DNA from: a virus
Length of the DNA stretch: 27,625 nt
Reading direction: 5' to 3' (one strand)
IMG/VR virus record: IMGVR_UViG_3300025011_000162
Location: 1-27,625 of that record
Shown here in pieces: positions 13,601 to 21,435 of this stretch. Made by a program: the position numbers and the translations under genes. Under the pieces are notes generated by a model, which saw only the letters and a list, made by a program, of their open reading frames with translations, made no database searches and was not told the origin of the DNA. Positions within the stretch are counted from its first letter, which is position 1. Every line of letters starts with the position of its first letter.

Positions 13601-13682
13601 TATTCTGCATACCGTTGATCGATTTTAGGGCATGCGGCTGCAATCGATCCCAGAGCTCAGAGTATTTTACTGGTTGGCTCAT
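10680..13682 (-). CDS. Modular tail fibre/tailspike
   Basis: A 1000-residue protein, last of the tail operon, starting with ATGA overlap. Domains by pattern: a short N-terminal attachment part (1-55); a Gly/Ala-rich beta-helix-like region (60-210); a beta-sandwich carbohydrate-binding-type domain (205-390) with SHDWTQWTLTVPAG and TWWFDDLSIVG; a discoidin-like domain (about 470-610) with YANYWRADPPPNW and GYRYYKFDFGS; fibre-shaft repeats with HTHAEFHD, DVPADYTG and GTAGQVLKVN; and a C-terminal beta domain from YGTQLLRTL to VGYKNHA. It likely binds the host surface. The beta-helix could carry depolymerase activity, but no catalytic residues are identified. A short hydrophobic frame begins just after its stop and is not called. 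Confidence 0.8.
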   Translation of the reverse strand: MSQPVKYSELWDRLQPHALKSINGMQNNKKSTKGGQNPYVILLYKASSQVVSPYSVTDEGLQAAAAASADGDGIWLPACSISGAHTLPAGVALVGLGREVSVLTGQLTLGAGAALIDVGVVRSLNDASVYYGMVGPASGTAYIQDCKISVTQAGAGTGYGLRVLGGKLESYGSTIFGTTAGVVWGGVGQWKSYHDRITASVAVSNGQTAGTYTFDSDYQGFQKVASEWDPHPNHVLSIDTTTYHGSPGAIKITSADMGSLDYTYTGPLTLYKDISQVVHTDDEITLWTKLAPGSYRGERIYIKVVYTDNTTLIFDYDQDASHDWTQWTLTVPAGDDGKTIQRVYFGEYLDGWDNVFASTWWFDDLSIVGQVSEYDPNYTVAGSIFENQPGGVPEWGDRSVWDTKLYPDRHTNDADDSATALHHTLGVEGKQAAAGDHQTHEVEDLVNVTSTTPAIGDLLQQTDWLEIPGGAESLYDSSLLVVDGNGDYANAYDGSYANYWRADPPPNWTTAAFPHRVFLSKVIIDQTVTGWPLNDVRSCAIYGSDTGAFGGEETLIVNKTTGFSGIPGRTTITIAAPRTGYRYYKFDFGSTPYNVDITEIELYVAEAKPKWENKTLAGAGIAADDHTHAEFHDAVTVSDTSTVDLTLSGQALSAAVIPAGIKLDDLGAPDDNTDLNASAAKHGLLPKLSNVATQVLSGIGTWISQYFAFNKLTDVPADYTGHGGKFIKVKTTVDGLEFATIAGGGDVLGPATSTDGHLAVWDGTNSKTLTDGGAVPAGGGAVATDAIWDAAGDIVQGTGANTAARLAIGTAGQVLKVNAGATAAEWGTASASASGFYGTQLLRTLVGAGGQANFDVSSIDAGYDIISIFLQGKSESGSGIEQILMTFNNDTTDANYRTGRSWSGSYTGAEVIDTRVAGWMGGSTNDIAQNEITIINYAGAFRKTFNTKTTLRVGDDLYIQHYGGTWESTTAINRITLTTASGSDFAEGTLCVIVGYKNHA

Positions 13683-15229
13683 CCCTGCACCGCCCCGCCG
13701 ATTTCAAACACATCCACTTGGTCCCGCGTGCGCAGGATGTTGTAGCTCCCGCTGGCCACGTCGTATTCAGCCTCTTCAATGAAAAACAGGCCGGGATCCG
13801 CTACCAGCGCCAGATCCACCGTCGGCGGAATCACATCCACCAGGTGGCACCAGATCGCCACCGGGCAGCTGGCCGGATCCACCGGCGTCAGCGCTGATGT
13901 GACCAGGATCCGATCCTTCGTCAGCCCGTAGCTGGTCTTTGGATCTGCAGGCGTCGCCGGCTCCTCATACACGCGCAGGTAAAGCGTGTGAGTTACCTCA
14001 CACAGCAGCCGCCGGTAGTTCGTCGTACCGCCGTCCAGAATTTTCTCCAGCTCAAATAATCCCGGCGTGTCTCCGTCCCGGAATGGGTTGGATTGGATCC
14101 CGGATAGGTTTTCTACTATGACACCCTCAAAGAACTGTCCGGAGACTGCGACCAGCGTGGCGATCTGGCTGGTCGTTTCAGTTGTGCCTACTACGTTGAA
14201 TAGCAAATCACCTGGCTGACCCACCTCAGCGGCCCATGCGCTCAAATTGGTGTTGTACAGCAGAATGCTCCCGTTGGCGTAGCCGCCGTCGGCGTTGGTG
14301 TCCACCATAAAATAATCCGGCCCTTCGAATACCACCGCCCCGCTTCTCGCAACGTGGATCCAGTAGGTGGTCGCCGGCTGCAGCTCCACGCCGATATTTA
14401 ACACAAACTCCAGCCAATCGGCCTCTGTTGCAATATCAGCCCCGCCGATTTGCCCGCTGGCCAGCGTCGTACCAGGTACACCGGCATTGTCGGCTTTCAG
14501 GCTTACCACCAGGTTATCGGAAGGGACTCCGACTTTCCACGGCCGCAGCCAAATAGAAGTCGCCGTCCAGGCAGTCGCAGACGCGATCTGGATGCTTTGC
14601 CCCAAGATCGGCCGATCATCCTCGCCGATCTCCCGCCCGCCGCTGCCGGTCGTCTCGTAGGATTCCTTTCCGGTGGAGTTGGCATAATATTGCCAGTCCA
14701 GGGTGTAATACCATCCCAAAAGGGTGATGGTTGCCTTTTTCTCGCCGCTGCCGGAAAGATTAGTGTTGGCCATGATCTTTTTTCGTCTGGCTAGAAAATT
14801 ATCCCTGGCCGCCAGCGCGGTAGTTTCATTCACATCCGAGACCGACAGCAGCATCTCTTTTTTGCCATACTCCGCCACCAGCTCAGCGTCCTCGCTCCAC
14901 TGGGTTGTATAGCGGATGTTTTGATCGGTGAATGCCACCGCCACCCGGTTAAACATATTCGCGATGCTTGCGCCAAATCCAACCAGCTCATCTGAGTTGA
15001 TATCGGCAACGTAGCCCCACCACACCCGGTTGCCGCGATCGTCAAGGATCTCCACTGGCGCCCGGAAGTGATTCAACAGCGACCATAATGCCGACCGGTC
15101 GCCCTTTGCTGTGATGGTCGCCTGTTTCGGACCGCCTTTCGCGTCCCACGAATAACGCTCGATATTGAAATCCAGCTCGAGCGGCACCGGCATTTCCGTG
15201 AAATCGCGGTTCATCATCACGAATTTCAT
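13679..15229 (-). CDS. Tail hub/baseplate protein with inserted lectin-like domain
   Basis: A 516-residue protein. The N-terminal part (1-190) looks like a tail hub: MKFVMMNRDFTEMPVPLELD, then VEILDDRGNRVWWGYVADIN. Residues about 215-320 are a beta-sandwich module seen in phage and surface proteins (SIWLRPWKVGVPSDNLVVSL, then GTTLASGQI and TTYWIHVARSG), probably sugar-binding. The C-terminal third resumes hub-like sequence. The start at 15229 is fixed by an ATGA overlap with the Dit-like gene; the frame extends eight codons upstream without support. It sits between Dit and fibre, the normal place of a Tal-like protein. Confidence 0.7.
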   Translation of the reverse strand: MKFVMMNRDFTEMPVPLELDFNIERYSWDAKGGPKQATITAKGDRSALWSLLNHFRAPVEILDDRGNRVWWGYVADINSDELVGFGASIANMFNRVAVAFTDQNIRYTTQWSEDAELVAEYGKKEMLLSVSDVNETTALAARDNFLARRKKIMANTNLSGSGEKKATITLLGWYYTLDWQYYANSTGKESYETTGSGGREIGEDDRPILGQSIQIASATAWTATSIWLRPWKVGVPSDNLVVSLKADNAGVPGTTLASGQIGGADIATEADWLEFVLNIGVELQPATTYWIHVARSGAVVFEGPDYFMVDTNADGGYANGSILLYNTNLSAWAAEVGQPGDLLFNVVGTTETTSQIATLVAVSGQFFEGVIVENLSGIQSNPFRDGDTPGLFELEKILDGGTTNYRRLLCEVTHTLYLRVYEEPATPADPKTSYGLTKDRILVTSALTPVDPASCPVAIWCHLVDVIPPTVDLALVADPGLFFIEEAEYDVASGSYNILRTRDQVDVFEIGGAVQG

Positions 15230-16536
15230 ACGGTCCGCCTCCGTGGGTGGCATTTGACCGTCACTGTGGCGGTCCTGGCGATCGGAGCTGTACCGGTGTC
15301 CGTGTCATGCAGGAAATACAGGATGTTTTTCACGCCCGGCTGCAGCATGATTGGCTGCCCGCTTTCCACCAGGTGCGTCACCTCGTAGGCGGTAAGGTAA
15401 TTGGTCACCAGTAGATCCAGCAGCGGGTTATCGATTAGCGTTTTGTTGTAGGCCAACCCGGTGATCGCGCCGTAATGCCTCCAGCTATCCTGCGGCACCA
15501 GGGCGATGTAATCCAGATTGATGGTTCCATCGCCGCCGGCGCGTTTCTCGTATAGCGCCACGGTCAGGGTACCAAGATCGACGTAGCTGCCGTGTTTGAA
15601 CGGCGGAATCTGCATCGTGCCGATCAGCTGCAGTTCTTTACTGGCGCCCATCATCTCCCAGCGTGTCTCCGCCAGCACCAACGTCCCCGCCATTAACTTG
15701 GCTTTCAGCCACAGATCGGTATAGGCGAAGGTATCCCGGAATCGCGCAATCAGTTTAAAGTGCCGCTGCCCCATGAAGGTGGTCACCAGACTCCAGGTCG
15801 TCAGCTGATTAATGCCCGTGCCCGTCCACGGCAGCGCGGCGTAGGATCCACCGCTGCAGGCCGCGTCGACTGTACCAGCCCCCTCCAGTATCAGGGTTTC
15901 TACCGTTGGCGCCCCGATCGGTTTGCTCTCCGCAAAATGACCCACATACAGGTTATCTACCGTTCTGGCGTCATTCACCGTGTTCTTGAATTCGATGATC
16001 GCCGGGGTTGGCAGCATGCCGGTCACCTGGGTATCTGCGATCTCCAAATAGAAATCGTGCCCGGTCCCCGCGTCCTCATGGTTGACCACCGCCCCGGCGC
16101 TGCCGATGGTGTTACTGGTGGCCAGGGTGACCGGCGCCTCTGTCTCGAAATACGGCATGCGCTCAATGACCACTTCCACCCGGGCTTTGATTTCCACCCA
16201 GCGCCTGGCCAGCTTTTTATCATGCAGCACCGCTCCGCCGGTGATCCGGCTCTGCCAGGCGGTGATGGTCGATTTTGGCGAATACAGCAGCCACACGCCA
16301 TCTGGACCGGTCTGGTGCTGCCCGGCAAAATCCAGCGCCAGCTCCACTGCCCGCACTTTAGCCTGCAGATCGGCGTCGCTGGTTCCCAGAATGGCCAGGT
16401 CGAAATGATCGGTCACCCGCTCGCCTTCGCTGGTCTCTGGAAAATAACCCTCCAGCACTGTGTACCCGCTGGCATGCAGGTCGATGACCGTCCGATCGCT
16501 CGATCCGGACCGCATCTCGAGAGACAAATGCTTCAT
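15226..16536 (-). CDS. Distal tail (Dit-like) protein
   Basis: A 436-residue protein. Its start overlaps the tape-measure stop by one base (TAATG), the usual gene order TMP-Dit-Tal. The N-terminus (MKHLSLEMRSGS, then IDLHASGYTVLEGYFPE) and the middle (VWLLYSPKSTITAWQSRITG, KARVEVVIERMPYFE) match long Dit-like proteins of siphophages with an added beta domain (about 150-400: beta-rich, YVDLGTLTVALYEK). It should form the hexameric ring joining tube to hub. The assignment relies mainly on order and general pattern. Confidence 0.65.
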   Translation of the reverse strand: MKHLSLEMRSGSSDRTVIDLHASGYTVLEGYFPETSEGERVTDHFDLAILGTSDADLQAKVRAVELALDFAGQHQTGPDGVWLLYSPKSTITAWQSRITGGAVLHDKKLARRWVEIKARVEVVIERMPYFETEAPVTLATSNTIGSAGAVVNHEDAGTGHDFYLEIADTQVTGMLPTPAIIEFKNTVNDARTVDNLYVGHFAESKPIGAPTVETLILEGAGTVDAACSGGSYAALPWTGTGINQLTTWSLVTTFMGQRHFKLIARFRDTFAYTDLWLKAKLMAGTLVLAETRWEMMGASKELQLIGTMQIPPFKHGSYVDLGTLTVALYEKRAGGDGTINLDYIALVPQDSWRHYGAITGLAYNKTLIDNPLLDLLVTNYLTAYEVTHLVESGQPIMLQPGVKNILYFLHDTDTGTAPIARTATVTVKCHPRRRTV

Positions 16537-18794
16537 TATCGGCTCCTCTGGATTTCTTCGGCTACCTGCCGCGCCAGCCGGCGGATGTCGATATTGTTGC
16601 CAACCGCTGCATTGACCTGCACGCTTATCGACGCTGCACCACCACGCGTTCCGAGTCCGCCAAAGTCCGTTGCTCCAGCAAAGGACGGGCTTATGGTCGG
16701 ATTCAGCGCTCCGATCGCGCTATTGATATCCCGCTCGATGGCTCCAAACGCCCCGCTCCATCCCTTACCCAGACCCAGCGCCAGGTTCTCTCCAATTCCG
16801 GAAAATACTGTCGATGGAGACTTGATCCCTAATACTTTTTTTACGCTATCAACAATCCCCTTAAAGAAGCTCTTTACCTGATCCGTGAACCAGGTCGCTC
16901 TGGCTTTAATTCCTTCCCATACGCCGGTGACTATACTGCGGCCAACCTCACCGATCGTGGATCCCAGGTTCTTGACCCCGTTCACCAGCGCGGTGATAAT
17001 TCTTCCGGCCGCCGTGCCCAGTTTGGGTAAGTTCTTGCCGATGCCGTCTACCAGCGCCAGCACGATCTTGACCGCTGCATTGCCGATTTTTGGCAGAAGC
17101 TGGATGATGGTCGTGATCAATGATTCGATCAGCTGCGGCACAGCTGTGATTAATATCGGCAGTGAACTGATCAACCCTTCGACCAGTGCCAGGATGATCT
17201 GAATAGCCGCGTCCAGCAGCAGCGGTAGATTTTCGATCAGTGTCTGAATAATCTGAGGAATAATAGCCACGATCGCCGGGATCAACTGCGGGATCGCCTC
17301 AGCGATTCCCGTGGCCAGTGTAATGATCATTTTCAGCCCGGCATCGATCAGCATGGGCAGCTCTTTCAGTAGCCCGGTCACTAGTGCCAGGATCAATTGA
17401 ATGCCGGCTTTGATTAAGATCGGCAGATTTTGCACGATGAATTTCACGATCGTAGAAATGATCGAAATAATCGCCGGGATCATTACCGGCAGGTTGCTCA
17501 CAATAGCATTGATCAACCCCTGCAGGATCCCCAGCCCGGCGTTCATCAGCTCAGGCGCTTTGGCTGCAATATCATTGATGATCGTCCCCAGCAATCCGCC
17601 TATTCCCTCAGCCATCTTGCCAAGGTCCCCATCCGAGCCGCTCAAAATCTTGGACAGCTCTTGCATGTAGCCCTTGGCCGCACCGGTAATGCCCTTGAAT
17701 CCGGGTAAAAATGCGCTGGCCAGCGTCCCCATCATGCCCTTCGCGCCGGCCTTGAGCCCTTCTACTTCATCCCCGAAGGATTCAAGCGCCTCCACATCCT
17801 CTGTTTTCATCACCGCGCCAACATCGTGCGCTTCCTGTTTCAGCGCATCCAGCTCATCCGTGCTGGCTTTGATCAATGGATTCAGGTCCTGGGCACTTTT
17901 TCCCAGCAGCTGCATGGCCAGCACATCGCGTTCAGTTTCATTGGGAATCTTTCCCAGCGCCGTGATCGTGTCCTGGAAAACGTCCTCAGAATCGCGTAGG
18001 TTGCCGTTAGCGTCGGTGACCTTCACGCCCAGTTGATCGAAACCTGCTATTACGTCCTTACTGCCATCCTTTGCGGCCCCCATCGCTTTAACCAACGTGG
18101 ACATACTGCCGGTCATTGTCTCCTGAGAGACGCCCAGCTGATCGCCTACGTATTTCATTTCCTGTAATTTTTCGACGCTGATTCCGGTCTGCAGGCTCAG
18201 ATCCACCATCTCGCCGGCCGCATTCGAGGCATTCATCACCATCCCTCCGATCGCCGCGCCGGCCGCGATTGCGCCAGCTGCCACACCTGCGATCACCTTG
18301 GCGGATGTTTTTATTCCGGATCCCAGACCGTGCATCACGTCTTTTAAGTTCAACGATTTCTTGGCGAGATGATCTTCCTTTTCACCAAGGGTATCCAGTG
18401 ATTTTCCGGCCTGTTTGGCTTCATCGCCCATGCCGTCCAGAGCGCCTTTGGCATTTTTGAGCTCGGTTTCCATCTTTCCGAGCGTCTCAGTCTCTTTATT
18501 GAGCTTGATCAGCAGCTCCTGAGCGCCGCGGGAAGATTCTCCCTGCTCTTTGGCAATGCGCTCGTACTCACCGCGCAGCCTGGCAACCTTCTCAGCCTGG
18601 ACTTCCATCTGACTGCTGAGCGATTTAATCCGCATCTCCAGCCCGCTAGCCTGGCTCGCCCAATCTCCCAGACTGGATGCGCCGGCGCGGAAAGTGGATT
18701 CCATCACCCGCAGCTCACGGTTTAGCGTCGTGATCTGTGTCTTAAAATCGGTACTATCGAGTCCCAGACGGCCGCTGAGATCGTTATCTGGCAT
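16536..18794 (-). CDS. Tape measure protein
   Basis: A 752-residue protein. The N-terminal third is coiled coil (LRVMESTFRAGASSLGDW, LKNAKGALDGMGDEAKQAG), followed by a Gly/Ala hydrophobic segment (IAGVAAGAIAAGAAIGGMVM), the TP901-type tape-measure core, then from about 405 to 640 a series of near-repeats of roughly 35-40 residues built on LPxLIxAGIxxIxALVxGL. The C-terminus contains a VKSFFKGIVDSVKKVLGIKS segment with SPSTVFSGIGEN, typical of these proteins. At about 1.5 angstrom per residue it predicts a tail near 110 nm. GAGGTGGTAA lies before the ATG. Confidence 0.95.
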   Translation of the reverse strand: MPDNDLSGRLGLDSTDFKTQITTLNRELRVMESTFRAGASSLGDWASQASGLEMRIKSLSSQMEVQAEKVARLRGEYERIAKEQGESSRGAQELLIKLNKETETLGKMETELKNAKGALDGMGDEAKQAGKSLDTLGEKEDHLAKKSLNLKDVMHGLGSGIKTSAKVIAGVAAGAIAAGAAIGGMVMNASNAAGEMVDLSLQTGISVEKLQEMKYVGDQLGVSQETMTGSMSTLVKAMGAAKDGSKDVIAGFDQLGVKVTDANGNLRDSEDVFQDTITALGKIPNETERDVLAMQLLGKSAQDLNPLIKASTDELDALKQEAHDVGAVMKTEDVEALESFGDEVEGLKAGAKGMMGTLASAFLPGFKGITGAAKGYMQELSKILSGSDGDLGKMAEGIGGLLGTIINDIAAKAPELMNAGLGILQGLINAIVSNLPVMIPAIISIISTIVKFIVQNLPILIKAGIQLILALVTGLLKELPMLIDAGLKMIITLATGIAEAIPQLIPAIVAIIPQIIQTLIENLPLLLDAAIQIILALVEGLISSLPILITAVPQLIESLITTIIQLLPKIGNAAVKIVLALVDGIGKNLPKLGTAAGRIITALVNGVKNLGSTIGEVGRSIVTGVWEGIKARATWFTDQVKSFFKGIVDSVKKVLGIKSPSTVFSGIGENLALGLGKGWSGAFGAIERDINSAIGALNPTISPSFAGATDFGGLGTRGGAASISVQVNAAVGNNIDIRRLARQVAEEIQRSR

Positions 18795-18802
18795 TTACCA
18801 CC

Positions 18803-19015
18803 TCATAGGAAGGGTACTTCGTCACAATAGGCTCTGGTGCCTTTCCGGCCGCCTGACAGCCGGTGTAAGAACGGGAAGAGCGATTCGATTGATGTTTGAT
18901 CGATCTCCCACAGCGACCAGCCAATATTTTTTACCAGGCTGATCTCCAGGTCGATCATAAGTTCCACCAGGTCTGTCTCCTGTATATTATTTCCGGGTTC
19001 TACCCCGGAGGCGTA
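18803..19015 (-). CDS. Tail assembly chaperone, frameshift extension (gpT-like)
   Basis: A 70-codon stretch in the -1 frame after the chaperone gene, without its own good start: it reads YASGVEPGNNIQETDL and later LVKNIGWSLWEIDQ, SIESLFPFLHRL, and ends RAYCDEVPFL. The end pattern is typical of the second chaperone frame before the tape measure. Joined at the slippery site it gives a 172-residue fusion with the upstream product. The stop lies eight bases before the tape-measure start. Confidence 0.8.
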   Translation of the reverse strand, partial: YASGVEPGNNIQETDLVELMIDLEISLVKNIGWSLWEIDQTSIESLFPFLHRLSGGRKGTRAYCDEVPFL

Positions 19016-19320
19016 GGGTTTGCCGCGCGGTTCCAGGCATTGGCTTTGGCCATGATCGTGTTGAGTACCGTGATCATTTCGCCTGGTTCCGCTCCCTTGT
19101 TGAGGTCATCCACCGAGAACCGCTCGCTGAAAGCCATCACGACCAACCCTGCGACCGCGTCCATGTCTTCCTCGGTTGGGTTGTCCTCGTTGAAATTCTT
19201 GGCTACTCTCAGCGCAACTTTTAGCACACCCCAGGGCACGATCATCTGGGAAAATTCCTTATATTCGCCTTCCGGGTTGTATAACCGGATCTTCAGCGGT
19301 GTTGGTTTCTGTTCGTCCAT
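19000..19320 (-). CDS. Tail assembly chaperone (gpG-like)
   Basis: A 106-residue protein, MDEQKPTPLKIRLYNPEG onwards, with a helical middle (MIVPWGVLKVALRVAKNF, EEDMDAVAGLVVMAFSERF). Position between major tail protein and tape measure and the frameshift at its end identify the gpG-type chaperone that keeps the tape measure soluble during tail assembly. GAGGTCAA lies before the ATG. Confidence 0.8.
   Translation of the reverse strand: MDEQKPTPLKIRLYNPEGEYKEFSQMIVPWGVLKVALRVAKNFNEDNPTEEDMDAVAGLVVMAFSERFSVDDLNKGAEPGEMITVLNTIMAKANAWNRAANPTPPG
19015..19021 (-). promoter_or_regulatory. -1 ribosomal frameshift site A AAC CCT
   Basis: In the zero frame GCA AAC CCT, the heptamer A AAC CCT fits X XXY YYZ and permits slipping to AAA CCC. 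It lies four codons before the chaperone stop TAG, and the -1 frame then stays open for 70 codons. A run GGGG directly before the stop is a second possible slip point. Confidence 0.7.
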
Positions 19321-19346
19321 TTGACCTCTTTCTTTTACTCCCGTTA

Positions 19347-19396
19347 CCCTCTCCGGTCCCCTCTCCAGCCGTTAGGCTGGGGAGGGTTAGGGAGGG
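19347..19396 (+). repeat. REP-like palindrome, copy 2
   Basis: Core hairpin CCCTCTCCAGCC (19359-19370), loop GTTA, GGCTGGGGAGGG (19375-19386), with one T-G pair. A further CCCTCTCC (19347-19354) and GGGAGGG (19390-19396) flank it and can pair as an outer arm. It fills the 117-base gap between the major tail protein and chaperone genes. No T-run follows, so it should not stop transcription as an intrinsic terminator. Confidence 0.7.
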
Positions 19397-19437
19397 ATAT
19401 AGGGGTCGAAAATCTGAGGGCCGCAGTGAAGCGGGTA

Positions 19438-20349
19438 TTACGCAGTTCCGAAGTTGACCGCGCCGTTCAGCGTTTGACCGTAAATGTCGGTCACACCGTA
19501 GGCCACGATGTAGGTGCTGGCGGCGTCCAGACTTGCATCCGGATTGACCGTCATGATCTTCGATGTGGCATCCAGACTATTGGTGCAGGCGACTGCACCG
19601 CCGTCTGCCTTGACCACGACCACATTCGCGATCGCATCTGCCGGCAGCGCGTTGTTGAAGGTCAGGGTGATGGTCTTGGTGACCGCCACAGCTGCAGCGC
19701 CGTCAGCAGGATCGCTGGAGGAAAGCGCCAGAGCAGACGGAGCAACTACGCCCGGAACCTGTACCAGGGTGAACCAGCCGGTTGCCGAGAAATTGGTGGT
19801 GTCTTCATCGCCCCAGACCCGTTTGACTGAGTCGGTGATGGAGCCACCCAGATCCCACTGGTGGACCGGCTTGATGGCCTTGATGTTCAGCTCACGGGTT
19901 TTGAAATCCGGGGTGTCGGTCTGGGTGGAGGCTTCTTCAGCTGGAACGCTGAATTTGACCTTCATGAACCAGTAGTACCGGTACTTCCCGTTGGATTTCT
20001 TAGAGCGGAAACCAAAGGCATAATAGCTCGGGGTCGACTCGCGCTCATAAACGCGGCCGGTGGTGGTGTCGAACTTCTGTCCGGTGATCTCAGCGTACCG
20101 TTCTGCCGGCAGGTTGGTGATAGTGGCCACGATATCGGTCTCGCCAACCGAGCTCATGGTGTCGTATGCCTGGTTATCGGCATACTGAGTCTCCGCGTTG
20201 GAGACCGGTGTTTGCTTCAGATCAGCAGCTGGCGCCAGCCACACAGGGGTATCGGTCACATAGCCGGCCGCGTCATCCTGAGTGATCTTGGCGATGTAGA
20301 GCTGATCGATGCCAACAACGCTTTTATATTCATCTTGTTGAATTGTCAT
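19438..20349 (-). CDS. Major tail tube protein with C-terminal Ig-like domain
   Basis: A 303-residue protein. Residues 1-200 are the tube fold: VGIDQLYIAKITQDDAAGY, ETDIVATITNLPAERYAEIT, and YRYYWFMKVKFSVPAEEAST, as in phi13-type major tail proteins. Residues 207-303 are an Ig-like (Big_5/SbsA-type) domain: ALALSSSDPADGAAAVAVTK, ITLTFNNALP, ASTYIVAYGVTDIYGQTL. Such domains project from the tube and may hold weak surface contacts. GGAGTAACG lies before the ATG. The 117-base gap after it holds a REP-like element. Confidence 0.85.
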   Translation of the reverse strand: MTIQQDEYKSVVGIDQLYIAKITQDDAAGYVTDTPVWLAPAADLKQTPVSNAETQYADNQAYDTMSSVGETDIVATITNLPAERYAEITGQKFDTTTGRVYERESTPSYYAFGFRSKKSNGKYRYYWFMKVKFSVPAEEASTQTDTPDFKTRELNIKAIKPVHQWDLGGSITDSVKRVWGDEDTTNFSATGWFTLVQVPGVVAPSALALSSSDPADGAAAVAVTKTITLTFNNALPADAIANVVVVKADGGAVACTNSLDATSKIMTVNPDASLDAASTYIVAYGVTDIYGQTLNGAVNFGTA

Positions 20350-20351
20350 CG

Positions 20352-20693
20352 TTACTCCTTAATCGTCATGAAATCTAGTGCATACCCAAAATGACGGGTC
20401 TGCTGGTTGTAGGGTAATTCGCGCTGCGGTCCGGCAAAGAATCCGGCCGCAACCATCGCGCCTTGAATGTCTGGCATTCCTGCCAGCCCGGCGCGGTTGT
20501 AATACGTGACCTGCACGTTTTGCGTGCGTTCTTTTTCAACATTATCCGCATGCTGAGCCGCGGGGGAAGCCACCACAAAAAATACCAGGTAAACATCCGG
20601 CAGCTGGTTGGATCCATTCAACAGCATGACCGATTCAGCCAGGGGCAGATTCAGCGGTGTCAACGCAGTTACAACCCGTTCCCAGATCGTCAT
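20352..20693 (-). CDS. Tail terminator/completion protein
   Basis: A 113-residue protein, VTALTPLNLPLAESVMLLNG and later DVYLVFFVVASPAAQHADN and VQVTYYNRAGLAGMPD, resembling small tail-terminator proteins that cap the tube. Its place between the HK97 gp10-like protein and the tube protein supports this. Its start overlaps the previous stop as ATGA. Confidence 0.7.
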   Translation of the reverse strand: MTIWERVVTALTPLNLPLAESVMLLNGSNQLPDVYLVFFVVASPAAQHADNVEKERTQNVQVTYYNRAGLAGMPDIQGAMVAAGFFAGPQRELPYNQQTRHFGYALDFMTIKE

Positions 20694-21082
20694 AGCGTGC
20701 CGTCCTGGACCAGGCTGTCTTTCATAGCCTTTTTGATCTTTCCAGCGTCCTCTGACATCGCCGGACGGATGTACGGCTGAGCGGGCATCGATGCCGTCCC
20801 GTATTCCTGGGCGTTGCCATAACGGGCTGTCTCAGCGTCGGCATGCAGGACCCCAACCTCTACATACGAGAAGTTCCCATCGCGTTTGATTTCGCTCACC
20901 TCGATGTGCTCCTCCAGGTTGTGGGTATCTTTTGCCACACGCCTTTCCATACCTTCCTTGGCCACTTCTGCCCCGGCCTGCAGCGCCTTTCCGATGGATT
21001 GATCCACGTCAGCGCCGGCTAGAGCCAGTTTCTCCAGGTATTCAGCAAAGCCCTTGGTCTCGATCTTGGCTCGGGTCGTCAT
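20690..21082 (-). CDS. HK97 gp10-like head-tail protein
   Basis: A 130-residue protein with a helical N-terminus (FAEYLEKLALAGADVDQSIG) and the family's end motif, YGNAQEYGTASMPAQPYIRP. It belongs to the HK97 gp10 family of neck/tail completion proteins. ATGA overlap with the gene before it. Confidence 0.9.
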   Translation of the reverse strand: MTTRAKIETKGFAEYLEKLALAGADVDQSIGKALQAGAEVAKEGMERRVAKDTHNLEEHIEVSEIKRDGNFSYVEVGVLHADAETARYGNAQEYGTASMPAQPYIRPAMSEDAGKIKKAMKDSLVQDGTL

Positions 21083-21435
21083 CCTGCCCTCATCCGTTTC
21101 ACTTTAAGCTCGAGCAGCTCGCCGTATTCGCGGATATTGTCCATTGAGACGATCTCAAACCAGCTGGTCCCAGCGTCTTTGCTGATAAACCAGGTGGCAT
21201 TGAGTCCCGTCCGATTCCGGATGGTGACCGTGGCCGCCTCTAGCACGCCCTCAGCGTTCGCCGCCCACACTTCCGGACCGTGAAGGTTTACCCACTTGGC
21301 CAGAACACTCACCTGGTTGGCGGTGTCTGGGGCCCGGCTCTGAAATCCGCCCGTTCCCGTGGCAACAGTTGCCGGCGCCAGCAAAACCGGCGTTCGCAGC
21401 TCACCCGGGTTGAACGGTTTATCATTTATTTTCAT
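21079..21435 (-). CDS. Head closure/head-tail joining protein
   Basis: A 118-residue beta-rich protein: NPGELRTPVLLAPATVATGT at the N-terminus, VLAKWVNLHGPEVW, and a C-terminal ELLELKVKRMRAG. This is the plan of the head-tail joining family (SPP1 gp16-like). Coupled by ATGA to both neighbours. The order connector, closure, gp10-like, terminator is the standard one. Confidence 0.75.
   Translation of the reverse strand: MKINDKPFNPGELRTPVLLAPATVATGTGGFQSRAPDTANQVSVLAKWVNLHGPEVWAANAEGVLEAATVTIRNRTGLNATWFISKDAGTSWFEIVSMDNIREYGELLELKVKRMRAG

Noticed and set aside
19347-19396. Terminator between tail tube and chaperone genes
   Set aside because: No T-tract on the minus strand, and stopping here would cut off the tape measure and baseplate genes.
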